A stretch of 64,000 nucleotides of DNA from Pedobacter sp. Bi126. GTDB taxonomy: Bacteria; Bacteroidota; Bacteroidia; Sphingobacteriales; Sphingobacteriaceae. The first letter of the stretch is position 1; every line of letters starts with the position of its first letter. The notes under the pieces were generated by a model. It did not search any database and had not been told where the DNA came from. It worked only from the letters and a program-made list of their open reading frames with translations. The position numbers and the translations under genes are program-made. Below, one piece after another: positions 16,050-24,637 of the stretch. The DNA lies in the NCBI RefSeq assembly GCF_918698245.1, contig NZ_CAKKMS010000006.1, forward strand, positions 62,001 to 126,000, written 5' to 3'.

Positions 16050-17129
16050 ATGAGCCGAAAGCCGAATAAATTATTAGCGATTTTGCTATTTCTTTTCTTA
16101 GGAATCCTAACCTTAAGTGCGTATAAAAGAGCCAGCGGGCTTAAAGATTACTATAAAAATTATTTCCCCATAGGTGTTGCCGTTAAGCCGAGCGACCTCC
16201 ATAATCAAGAAAAAGCCCTGATTTTAACACATTTTAATAGTATCACGGCAGAAAATGCAATGAAAATGGGTCCAATACACCCCTTTGAAAATAGATTTTT
16301 CTGGAAAATTGCAGATTCAATTGTTCAATTTGGACTACAGAATAAGATCAAAGTAAGGGGTCATTGCTTAGTCTGGTATGCCCAAACGCCAAGATGGCTA
16401 TTTAAAGACTCTACAGGAAACCAGGTAACTAAAGAGGTATTACTTTCCAGGATCAAAAACCATATTAACACCGTTGTATCACGCTACCGTGGGAAAATTT
16501 ATGCCTGGGATGTGGTGAATGAGGTGATTGCAGATGACACCAGCACTTTCCGAAAATCTCAGCTGTATAACATTGCAGGAGAGGAATTCATTGAACAAGC
16601 ATTTAGGGATGCACATGCGGCAGATCCAAAAGCGCTGTTGTTTTATAACGATTATAATACGGAAAATCCTATAAAACGGGAAAAGATATATCAGATGCTT
16701 AAAAAGCTGTTAGCCAAAGGAGTTCCCATCCATGGCGTTGGATTACAGGCGCATTGGTCGATCAGCACCCCTACCCGCTCCGAACTTGAAAAATCTATTG
16801 AATTGTTTTCATCTCTTGGTCTTCAGATCCAATTTACCGAGCTGGATATTTCCGTGTATTCGGGAAGACAGGGCGGCCAGATGATTACAGGCGAAAAAAG
16901 CACTAATGCAGCTGTTTTTACACCAGAAATGGAACAACAGCAATTGGAAAAATACAAGATGGTTTTTGAGGTCTTCAGAAAATATAAAAAAAACATTACA
17001 GGTGTCACCTTTTGGAACCTCTCCGACCGTTATAGCTGGCTTGATGCCAGAGGTAGGAAAAACTTTCCATTACTATTTGATGCCGATTTAAAACCAAAAA
17101 AAGCATACTACGAGGTTACAAAGTTTTAA
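16050..17129 (+). CDS. GH10 endo-1,4-beta-xylanase, first copy (His-to-Tyr variant)
   Basis: GH10 enzymes cleave internal beta-1,4 bonds of xylan with retention. This 359-residue protein has an N-terminal hydrophobic export segment (residues 8-24) and one GH10 TIM barrel. The acid/base Glu158 is in YAWDVVNEV, the nucleophile Glu264 in QFTELDIS, and Gln233 and His235 in GLQAHWS. The His normally following LVW is Tyr110 (GHCLVWYAQTP), whereas the two other GH10 proteins in this window keep it. The segment lacks a lipobox, so the enzyme is periplasmic, released or membrane-tethered. It is first gene of a five-gene operon and a close paralogue of the gene at 18089. Confidence 0.95.
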   Translation: MSRKPNKLLAILLFLFLGILTLSAYKRASGLKDYYKNYFPIGVAVKPSDLHNQEKALILTHFNSITAENAMKMGPIHPFENRFFWKIADSIVQFGLQNKIKVRGHCLVWYAQTPRWLFKDSTGNQVTKEVLLSRIKNHINTVVSRYRGKIYAWDVVNEVIADDTSTFRKSQLYNIAGEEFIEQAFRDAHAADPKALLFYNDYNTENPIKREKIYQMLKKLLAKGVPIHGVGLQAHWSISTPTRSELEKSIELFSSLGLQIQFTELDISVYSGRQGGQMITGEKSTNAAVFTPEMEQQQLEKYKMVFEVFRKYKKNITGVTFWNLSDRYSWLDARGRKNFPLLFDADLKPKKAYYEVTKF

Positions 17130-17211
17130 ACAAACAAGCATTTGATGATTAAAGGCAAGATGTACTGCTAAATCATCAGTATACATCAATTACGATCAAC
17201 TATAACCAAAT

Positions 17212-18051
17212 ATGATTAAACTCCGTGCCATCTTTACTTGCGCAGCTTTATTGCTGATCAGCATTCCCTCATTTTCACAAGATTCGAATTTTTATATATT
17301 TCTATGTTTTGGACAATCGAACATGGAAGGTGCCGCCAAATTTGAAACGCAAGATACTACAGCAGTTGACCAACGGTTTCGCCTGTTGGAAGCCGTTAAT
17401 TGCGATAACTTAAACCGTATAAAAGGCAAATGGTATACCGCGGTTCCACCGCTAACACGATGTAAAACGGGACTGGGCCCGGTAGATTATTTCGGTCGGA
17501 CACTTGTTGCCAACCTGCCCAAAAATATTAAAATCGGTGTAATCAATGTCGCCATAGGCGGATGTAAAATTGAACTGTTCGACAAAGAAAATTACCAATC
17601 CTACACCGCAACAGCACCAGATTGGATGAAGGGTATGTTAGCTGAATACGAGGGGAACCCCTATGCCCGGATGGTAGAGATGGCTAAAATTGCACAGCAA
17701 AGTGGCATAATCAAAGGAATATTGTTACATCAGGGAGAATCAAATACCGGCGACAAAGCCTGGCCAGAAAAAGTAAAGGGCGTGTACGAAAACTTATTAA
17801 AAGACCTAAAATTAGAAGCTAAAAATACACCGCTATTGGCCGGAGAAGTGGTAAATGCCGATCAGGGCGGAGTTTGTGCCAGCATGAACACTATTATTGC
17901 GACTTTACCGCAAACCATCCCCAATGCACATGTTATTTCTTCTGCGGGATGCCCCGATGGAGCGGACAATCTACATTTTTCTGCCGAAGGCTACCGCATG
18001 TTAGGCAAAAGATATGGAGAAAAGATGCTGAGCTTACTTGGCAAAAAATAA
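17212..18051 (+). CDS. CE6-type acetyl xylan esterase (SGNH fold)
   Basis: The 279-residue protein has a signal peptide (cleavage near SFSQ, residue 23). The SASA/SGNH esterase motifs follow: the Ser36 nucleophile in CFGQSNMEG, the NVAIGGC oxyanion element, LLHQGESN, and Asp252 with His255 in DNLHFS. This fits carbohydrate esterase family 6, which removes O-acetyl groups from xylan and xylo-oligosaccharides. Its place between two GH10 xylanases supports that role. The spacing is 82 bases after the first xylanase and 37 before the second. Confidence 0.9.
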   Translation: MIKLRAIFTCAALLLISIPSFSQDSNFYIFLCFGQSNMEGAAKFETQDTTAVDQRFRLLEAVNCDNLNRIKGKWYTAVPPLTRCKTGLGPVDYFGRTLVANLPKNIKIGVINVAIGGCKIELFDKENYQSYTATAPDWMKGMLAEYEGNPYARMVEMAKIAQQSGIIKGILLHQGESNTGDKAWPEKVKGVYENLLKDLKLEAKNTPLLAGEVVNADQGGVCASMNTIIATLPQTIPNAHVISSAGCPDGADNLHFSAEGYRMLGKRYGEKMLSLLGKK

Positions 18052-18088
18052 TCAAACAGCCTAAATTTTCCAAACTGATCAAGATACA

Positions 18089-19195
18089 ATGAGTGCCAAA
18101 AATATATTTTCAAGTTATATCCTATTTCTATTCTTCGTACTGGCCTTCGGAGGATGTAAAACGGGTCAATCGCTTTCCAGTAATCAAACAGATAGCAGGG
18201 GTTTAAAAGATTTTTACAAAAATTACTTCCCGATCGGTGTTGCCGTTGGCAAAAGAAATCTGAGCGGAGCGGAAAGCGCGTTGATTAAAAAACATTTTAA
18301 CAGCATTACAGCAGAAAACGACATGAAAATGGAGTCGATGCAGCCTATAGAGGGGAAATTTAATTGGCGGGAAGCCGATTCGATTATCAGCTTCGCAACG
18401 CAAAATAACATCAAAGTACGTGGCCATAATTTATGCTGGCACGAACAGGCACCCTCATGGTTTTTCACAGATAAAGAGGGAAAGGAAGTAAGTAAAATAG
18501 TATTGTTACAACGATTGAAGGCACATATTGATGCCGTAGTTGGGCGATATAAAGGAAAAATATATGCCTGGGATGTTGTGAATGAGGCTATTGATGACGA
18601 TTCTACAAAATACTTACGAAATTCGAAATGGTACCAGATCTGTGGTGAAGACTTTATCATCAAAGCCTTTGAATATGCACACGCCGCCGATCCCGATGCA
18701 AAGCTTTATTACAATGATTACAATACCGAAAGGCCAGAGAAAAGAGAACGCGTATACAAGTTGCTCAAAAGCCTGAAAGACAAAGGTGTACCTATAGATG
18801 GGGTTGGCCTTCAAGCGCATTGGTCTATCTATGAACCTAGTGAAAGTGAACTCGTTACAGCAATTGAACGCTATTCATCTTTAGGCCTTAAAATACAGTT
18901 TACCGAGTTAGATCTTTCCATTTATCCATGGGAGAAAAATAAACGCGCCAAACGTGCGGATGAAAGCGATGCTTACACCGCCGAACTTGAAGCCAGGCAG
19001 GTTGCAAAGTACAAAATGGTGTTCAATGTGTTCAGAAAGTATAAAAACGTAATCACCAACGTTACATTCTGGAACATTTCTGATCGCCGTACCTGGCTGG
19101 ATGGTTATCCGGTACCTGGCCGCAAAAATTACCCCTTACTTTTCGACACGCAATTAAAACCTAAAAAAGCCTATTGGAGCGTTATTAAATTTTAA
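18089..19195 (+). CDS. GH10 endo-1,4-beta-xylanase, lipoprotein
   Basis: The 368-residue protein has a lipoprotein signal peptide with its lipobox Cys23 in AFGGCKTG, so it should be membrane-anchored, possibly on the cell surface. The GH10 catalytic set is complete: His118 in LCWHEQAP, acid/base Glu166 in YAWDVVNEA, QAHWS, and nucleophile Glu273 in QFTELDLS. It is clearly homologous to the first copy over the whole barrel (shared GLKDxYKNYFPIGVAV near the start). The stop codon is 3 bases before the GH115 start, so the genes are translationally close. Confidence 0.96.
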   Translation: MSAKNIFSSYILFLFFVLAFGGCKTGQSLSSNQTDSRGLKDFYKNYFPIGVAVGKRNLSGAESALIKKHFNSITAENDMKMESMQPIEGKFNWREADSIISFATQNNIKVRGHNLCWHEQAPSWFFTDKEGKEVSKIVLLQRLKAHIDAVVGRYKGKIYAWDVVNEAIDDDSTKYLRNSKWYQICGEDFIIKAFEYAHAADPDAKLYYNDYNTERPEKRERVYKLLKSLKDKGVPIDGVGLQAHWSIYEPSESELVTAIERYSSLGLKIQFTELDLSIYPWEKNKRAKRADESDAYTAELEARQVAKYKMVFNVFRKYKNVITNVTFWNISDRRTWLDGYPVPGRKNYPLLFDTQLKPKKAYWSVIKF

Positions 19196-19198
19196 GTA

Positions 19199-22051
19199 AT
19201 GAAGAAAATATTTCCGTTAATCTTACTCCTTTTCAACGTCCTCATTGCCCAAGCCGCTGGGCTCGGTCCAATTACTGTAAATACTTATTTGCCTGGAAGT
19301 TTTGCTGTGGTGAGCAAAGGTAAGGTCCCATCTATTTTAGTAAGTGCCAACGAATGGCCAGGCGCTATACGTGCTGCCCAAAATCTTCAAAACGATATTA
19401 AAAAGGTAAGTGGACTTGAACCCGATTTTTTAACGGATAAAACAAGCGGCATGCCGATCATTATCGGCACTATCGGCAACAGCAAAATCATCGACGAAAT
19501 AATCAGGAACCATAGTCTAAATGTCTCCGAAATTGCCGGAAAATGGGAGGCCACCATAATCCAGGTGGTTAAAAACCCAATTAAGGGCGTAGATTCTGCT
19601 TTAGTAATTGCCGGAAGCGATAAACGGGGAACTATATATGGAATATACGAGCTTTCTGCTCAAATTGGTGTTTCGCCGTGGTATTATTGGGCTGATGTTC
19701 CGGTAAAAAAAAGCAATTCGCTCTATGTTATTGCAGGGCGTCATGTAATTTCTTCACCTGCGGTAAAATACCGGGGGATATTCTTAAATGACGAAGCGCC
19801 CGCACTTTCGGGATGGAGCAGAAAAGAATTTGGAGGTTTTAACCATAAATTTTATGAGAAGGTATTCGAATTGATTCTTCGCTTAAAAGGAAATTATTTA
19901 TGGCCCGCCATGTGGGGAAGTGCATTTAACGACGACGATAAACTCAACCCTGTTTTAGCCGACGAATATGGCGTAGTGATTGGAACTTCTCATCACGAAC
20001 CCTTAACACGGGCCCATGATGAATGGAAAAGATATAAAGGCGGCAAATGGAACTATGATCAAAATCCAGAACAGTTACGTGCATTTTGGGAAAGCGGTCT
20101 GCAACGTGTAGCCGATAAAGAACAGATCATTACTGTTGGCATGCGTGGCGATGGCGACGAGCCTATGTCTACAGGCACAGCTACCGCACTATTGGAAAGA
20201 ATTGTAAAAGATCAACGTGAAATAATTGAAAAAGTAACCAAAAAACCCGCAGCGCAAACGCCACAGCTATGGGCCTTGTATAAGGAAGTTCAGGATTATT
20301 ACGACAAAGGGATGCGCGTTCCCGATGATGTAACTTTGCTTTTATGCGATGATAATTGGGGCAACATTAGAAAATTGCCAGGTTTAGGTGAAGCGCCCAG
20401 AAAAGGCGGTTATGGGATTTATTATCACTTCGATTACGTGGGTGGCCCCAGAAACTACAAATGGGTAAACACCAACCCTATCCAAAAAATTTGGGAACAG
20501 ATGCGATTGGCTTACGAACATGATGCCAATCAGATCTGGATCGTAAACGTTGGCGATTTAAAACCAATGGAGTTCCCCATCCAATTCTTTTTAGATTATG
20601 CCTGGAATCCTGACGCCATCCCGGCCGATAAACTAATGGATTACACAACTAATTGGTCGGCCAACCAGTTTGGGAATGAACACGCCGCAGCAATTGCCAA
20701 CCATATAGATACTTACCTAAAAAACGCAGGCAGAATTAAACCAGAACTACTTCATGCAAATACCTATAGTTTAAGCAACTATAACGAGTTCGAACAAGTT
20801 ACCGCTGATTTTAGAAAACTTAAAGAACAAGCTAAAAGCACCAGTAACCAGCTAGCTGACAATCAAAAAGATGCCTATTACCAACTGGTTCTTCACCCCA
20901 TTGAGGCTGTGGCTAATTTGTATGAAATGTATCTCGCGGTAGCCAAAAACAAACTATATGCCAAACAGGGCAGATTTTCTACCAATAGTTTGGCCGTTAA
21001 AGTCGATTCTCTTTTTAAGCGGGATGCCGAAATCAGCACTTACTACAATAAAACAATGGCTGGAGGAAAATGGGACCATATGATGGATCAAACGCATATC
21101 GGTTATACTTCCTGGCAACAGCCCGATAGCAATATTATCCCTAAAACTACGCTGATTAACAATACTACGACCACCCTTGGTGTTTCACTGGAAAACTCTG
21201 AGCTCCATTTTACTGGAAAAACAAAGGTAGCGCAGGGCTTCACTTTTTCAGCGCTTGCAAATACATCGCATACGCTCGAAATTTTTAGAACAGGTGCGGG
21301 TGAAATGAAATACGACATCAAAGCGCCTGATTTTGTTATGTTAAGCAGCAAAAAGGGAACACTTAACGATGATCAGAAAATTCAGATCAGCATCGATTGG
21401 AATAAAGCGCCAAAAAACACCAAAACAAGTGAAATTCTCGTTTCTGGCAGTGATAAATCGAGCATCACCATCCCCATTAAAACCGAAAACATTATACCAA
21501 CTGACTTACCTGCTAATTTATTCCTCCCTGATAAGGGCTACATTTCGATGGAAGCGACAAGTTATAGCAGAGCGGTAAACAGCAGACCTATTTTTTGGAA
21601 AACCATCCCCAATTACGGAAAAACCAGAGGTGGAGTAATCGCAACACCCGTAACTTCACCAATTCAGCAACCTGGCGAAGGCTCACCACATTTGGCTTAC
21701 GATATTTTTGTAACTGAAACGGGCAATTTTACCTTAAATACCTTTATCTCCCCTACTATTGATTTCACCGGGAAAGATGGACTAAAGTTCGCCGTGTCAG
21801 TAGACGGGCAAGCTCCCATAGTAGTTAATATCAGCAAGGATTATACCTCCGATTATGCCTGGGGACAATCGGTAGCCAACAACATCAAAATTTTTAAAAC
21901 GCCCCTTGCCTTTAACAAAACCGGAAAACACACCATCAACTATTGGATGATTAATCCAGGCGTGGTACTGCAAAAATTAGTACTAGATCTTGGAGCATTA
22001 AAACCAAGTTACCTAGGACCACCGGAAAGCATTAAAAGCACAGAAAATTAA
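19199..22051 (+). CDS. GH115 xylan alpha-1,2-(4-O-methyl)glucuronidase
   Basis: The 950-residue protein has a signal peptide (cleavage near AQAAG, residues 19-22). It matches GH115 across its length: SDKRGTIYGIYELSAQIGVSPWYYWADVP, KYRGIFLNDEAPALSGW, LRLKGNYLWPAMWG, GTSHHEPLTRAHDEW, TVGMRGDGDEPMS and LCDDNWGNIRKLP. GH115 enzymes remove glucuronic acid or its 4-O-methyl ether from internal xylose units of glucuronoxylan. The C-terminal beta-sandwich region (from about residue 660) and terminal domain are typical. It completes a debranching set with the CE6 and GH43 neighbours in one operon. Confidence 0.96.
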   Translation: MKKIFPLILLLFNVLIAQAAGLGPITVNTYLPGSFAVVSKGKVPSILVSANEWPGAIRAAQNLQNDIKKVSGLEPDFLTDKTSGMPIIIGTIGNSKIIDEIIRNHSLNVSEIAGKWEATIIQVVKNPIKGVDSALVIAGSDKRGTIYGIYELSAQIGVSPWYYWADVPVKKSNSLYVIAGRHVISSPAVKYRGIFLNDEAPALSGWSRKEFGGFNHKFYEKVFELILRLKGNYLWPAMWGSAFNDDDKLNPVLADEYGVVIGTSHHEPLTRAHDEWKRYKGGKWNYDQNPEQLRAFWESGLQRVADKEQIITVGMRGDGDEPMSTGTATALLERIVKDQREIIEKVTKKPAAQTPQLWALYKEVQDYYDKGMRVPDDVTLLLCDDNWGNIRKLPGLGEAPRKGGYGIYYHFDYVGGPRNYKWVNTNPIQKIWEQMRLAYEHDANQIWIVNVGDLKPMEFPIQFFLDYAWNPDAIPADKLMDYTTNWSANQFGNEHAAAIANHIDTYLKNAGRIKPELLHANTYSLSNYNEFEQVTADFRKLKEQAKSTSNQLADNQKDAYYQLVLHPIEAVANLYEMYLAVAKNKLYAKQGRFSTNSLAVKVDSLFKRDAEISTYYNKTMAGGKWDHMMDQTHIGYTSWQQPDSNIIPKTTLINNTTTTLGVSLENSELHFTGKTKVAQGFTFSALANTSHTLEIFRTGAGEMKYDIKAPDFVMLSSKKGTLNDDQKIQISIDWNKAPKNTKTSEILVSGSDKSSITIPIKTENIIPTDLPANLFLPDKGYISMEATSYSRAVNSRPIFWKTIPNYGKTRGGVIATPVTSPIQQPGEGSPHLAYDIFVTETGNFTLNTFISPTIDFTGKDGLKFAVSVDGQAPIVVNISKDYTSDYAWGQSVANNIKIFKTPLAFNKTGKHTINYWMINPGVVLQKLVLDLGALKPSYLGPPESIKSTEN

Positions 22052-22063
22052 ATTACCAAAACC

Positions 22064-23173
22064 ATGAGCAACATGATTAACGAATTAAAAAAAATCACCC
22101 TCTTTACATCCATTATGGGAATGGCTATCGCCAGCTCCTGCCAGCAAGCAAACCAAAAAAAGGAGAAGGAAACGGCAAACACGCCTAAAAAAACCAGCTA
22201 TTTATCGCAGCCTATAATCTCCAAAATTTATACGGCCGATCCATCTGCGCACGTTTTTAATGGGAAAATTTATGTTTATCCTTCACATGATATCGAGGCT
22301 GGCACTCCTGAAAATGATAATGGTGATCATTTTGACATGAGGGATTACCACATTTTGAGCATGGACAGTGTTAACGGTAAAGTTACTGATCACGGTGTGG
22401 CACTAAGCATAAAAGATATATCATGGGCCGGCAGACAACTTTGGGCTCCGGATGCTGCCTTTAAAAACGGAACCTATTACCTGTATTTCCCGGTTAAAGA
22501 TAAATCTGATGTATTTAGAATAGGTGTTGCTACATCAAAAAATCCGGCAGGACCATTTAAGGCTGAACCTGAACCTATTAAAGGAAGTTATAGTATCGAT
22601 CCGGCGGTGTTTACAGATACTGATGGTGCCAGTTACATGTACTTTGGTGGAATTTGGGGAGGGCAGTTGCAGCGTTGGAACAACGGAAAATACGATGCAA
22701 ATGGATCTAAAACCGACTCACAGAAAGAAAATGAACCCGCATTGAGCGCTAAGGTAGCGAAATTGAGCAGCGATATGTTATCGTTTGATGGTGAAGTGAA
22801 AGATGTTCGGCTGGTAGATAAACAAGGAAAAGCATTACTTACTAATGACCATGACAGACGTTTCTTTGAAGGTGCCTGGATGCACAAATTTAATGGTAAA
22901 TATTATTTCACTTATTCAACAGGCGATACCCATTATTTAGCTTATGCGATTGGCGACAAACCTTATGGGCCATTTATTTACGAAGGCACTTTTATGAAGC
23001 CCGTTCAAGGCTGGACTACCCACCATTCCATTTTAGAGATAAAAGGCAAATGGTATATCTTTTACCACGACACCCAGCTTTCGGGCAAAACACACCTTAG
23101 AAATGTGAAAGTGACCGAATTAAAGCACAATGCCGATGGAACTATCGAAATGATTGAACCATGGGTTGAATAA
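22064..23173 (+). CDS. GH43 beta-xylosidase/arabinofuranosidase, probable lipoprotein
   Basis: The 369-residue protein starts with a hydrophobic signal ending in ASSCQQ (Cys26), an acceptable lipobox. A Lys/Glu-rich linker precedes the GH43 propeller. The catalytic carboxylates are Asp59 (YTADPSAHVF), Asp179 (SIDPAVFTDTDG) and Glu269 (FFEGAWMHKF). The pattern resembles GH43 subfamily 1 enzymes, often beta-xylosidases. It is last gene of the GH10-CE6-GH10-GH115-GH43 operon, 12 bases after GH115. An in-frame ATG at 22073 is an alternative start. Confidence 0.93.
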   Translation: MSNMINELKKITLFTSIMGMAIASSCQQANQKKEKETANTPKKTSYLSQPIISKIYTADPSAHVFNGKIYVYPSHDIEAGTPENDNGDHFDMRDYHILSMDSVNGKVTDHGVALSIKDISWAGRQLWAPDAAFKNGTYYLYFPVKDKSDVFRIGVATSKNPAGPFKAEPEPIKGSYSIDPAVFTDTDGASYMYFGGIWGGQLQRWNNGKYDANGSKTDSQKENEPALSAKVAKLSSDMLSFDGEVKDVRLVDKQGKALLTNDHDRRFFEGAWMHKFNGKYYFTYSTGDTHYLAYAIGDKPYGPFIYEGTFMKPVQGWTTHHSILEIKGKWYIFYHDTQLSGKTHLRNVKVTELKHNADGTIEMIEPWVE

Positions 23174-23360
23174 GTATAAGTTGAAAATAAGGTTGTTATG
23201 GGGAATTGAAGCGATTGATGAAGTTAATCCCGGTAGTGCTATTATCCCCAGGTTTCAAGAATTGGCAAATGAGAAATCTGGGGACAAAAACACGCAATAC
23301 AGCGATAATGCCCTTCGACTAGGGTGTCAATAACGGATCCAAAAGAAAGGTCGTCATTGC

Positions 23361-24429
23361 TGTAAGGGTTTAGTAATTCGGTAACAGAATTAGCTTTGTA
23401 TTAGCTAATGATTGATTTATGCGAATAAACACGAATGATCTTACCTTAAAGCGTAATTACCTGAACAAATACCGTTTCCTGATCACAGAATATGAACAGG
23501 TAAAAGCTGGTCTGCACGCCAATTTTAAACTTGTAAAAGACTTCTACTCTGCGCATGATACTGATGCGCGAAGTTTTTTGAAGTATTACAACAGGTTCAA
23601 GCAATCGGGCAATGAACTGGACCTGCTCCCAGCGAAGCGTGGTCCTAAGTACCGTACAAGACGTCCCGACCTACAGGATGAACAAAAAGTGCTTGATCTT
23701 CGTAAACTTGGCTGTAATAAATTTGAAATAGCCAGTCAGCTTCAACAAAAATCAGATAAATTTACGCCATCGGCATCTGGGGTATACAATATCCTCAAGC
23801 GTCACGGTCAGAACCATTTGAGGTCGGCCGAAAAAGAAGTTAAACGAAAGATCATAAAGGAGTATATGGGCCAGTTGGGACATATTGATTGCCACCATCT
23901 TAGTAAAAGTGTAATCAGGGGACAAAATAGAAAGCTTTATCTGCTGTGTGTCCTCGATGATTATTCACGTTTGGCCTGGGCAGAGGTAATGGAAGACATT
24001 ACCGCTCTTACCACCATGTTCGCTGGTATGCGCTGCATGCAGATGCTCAAACAGGAATTTGGGATACTCTTTGAGGAGATGATTGCTGACAACGGGCCAG
24101 AGTTCGGTCCCTCAATCAGTCAGAACAAAAAGAACCATCCCTTTGAGAGGATGCTGATGGAAACCGGGATCAAACGACGTTACACCAAGGCATATCGGCC
24201 ACAGACAAACGGAAAGGTTGAACGCTTCTGGAGAACCTTAAAAGAGGATCTCATTGAAGATACAGACTTTGATAGCCTAGAGGAATTGCAGGACGAACTT
24301 TTAAAGTATATTGTATATTATAACTGGGAAAGACCACACCAAGGAATTAATGGTAAAAAGCCTGTGGAAATGGTCAATATAAATAACAAAAAATAAACTA
24401 GTTCGTTACCGAATTACTAAACCTTTACA
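23361..24429 (+). mobile_element. IS481-family insertion sequence, complete
   Basis: The 1069-base element is bounded by 25-base terminal inverted repeats (23361-23385 and 24405-24429) that match at 24 of 25 positions and begin TGTAA. Both sides carry the 5-base direct duplication ATTGC (23356-23360 and 24430-24434). It encodes one intact DDE transposase. Ends starting with TGT and a single transposase gene fit the IS481 family. Intact ends and duplication suggest a fairly recent insertion. Confidence 0.93.
23419..24396 (+). CDS. IS481-type DDE transposase
   Basis: The 325-residue protein has an N-terminal helix-turn-helix region (LRKLGCNKFEIASQLQQ) and an rve integrase core. The DDE triad is visible as Asp in MGQLGHIDCHHL, Asp in MIADNGPEFG and Glu in NGKVERFWRTL. 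The C-terminus carries the usual YYNWERPHQGINGKKPVE. The frame is intact from ATG to stop, so the element may be active. It lies wholly between the inverted repeats. Confidence 0.95.
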   Translation: MRINTNDLTLKRNYLNKYRFLITEYEQVKAGLHANFKLVKDFYSAHDTDARSFLKYYNRFKQSGNELDLLPAKRGPKYRTRRPDLQDEQKVLDLRKLGCNKFEIASQLQQKSDKFTPSASGVYNILKRHGQNHLRSAEKEVKRKIIKEYMGQLGHIDCHHLSKSVIRGQNRKLYLLCVLDDYSRLAWAEVMEDITALTTMFAGMRCMQMLKQEFGILFEEMIADNGPEFGPSISQNKKNHPFERMLMETGIKRRYTKAYRPQTNGKVERFWRTLKEDLIEDTDFDSLEELQDELLKYIVYYNWERPHQGINGKKPVEMVNINNKK

Positions 24430-24637
24430 ATTGCGAGGAGGAACGACGAAGCAATCTTAATGCGCGCGCTAGTAGCGATCGTTGTAAGATTGCTTCGTTC
24501 CTCGCAATGACGATAATCTGAGGAGATTAATCTTTAAAATTCCCCTGTCGTTTATATTGATTTTATACAAAAATTACCCCTCAGGGTAACATCTTTTTAC
24601 GATTTATCCCTTGGATAAGATTAGGCAGGAAGCTATT

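Larger units (their letters stand above)
23352..24512. repeat. Palindromic repeat split by an insertion sequence
   Basis: The left piece CGTCATTGC ends at 23360 and the repeat resumes at 24435 with GAGGAGGAACGACGAAGCAA, ending CTCGCAATGACG at 24512. Removing the element and one 5-base duplication restores an 87-base palindrome of the same family as 14628-14774. Its core (24452-24500) is nearly identical to 14702-14750. Confidence 0.85.

Noticed and set aside
23419..24396. Transposase considered as a decayed pseudogene
   Set aside because: The frame is intact with all three DDE residues and the element has intact ends and target duplication.
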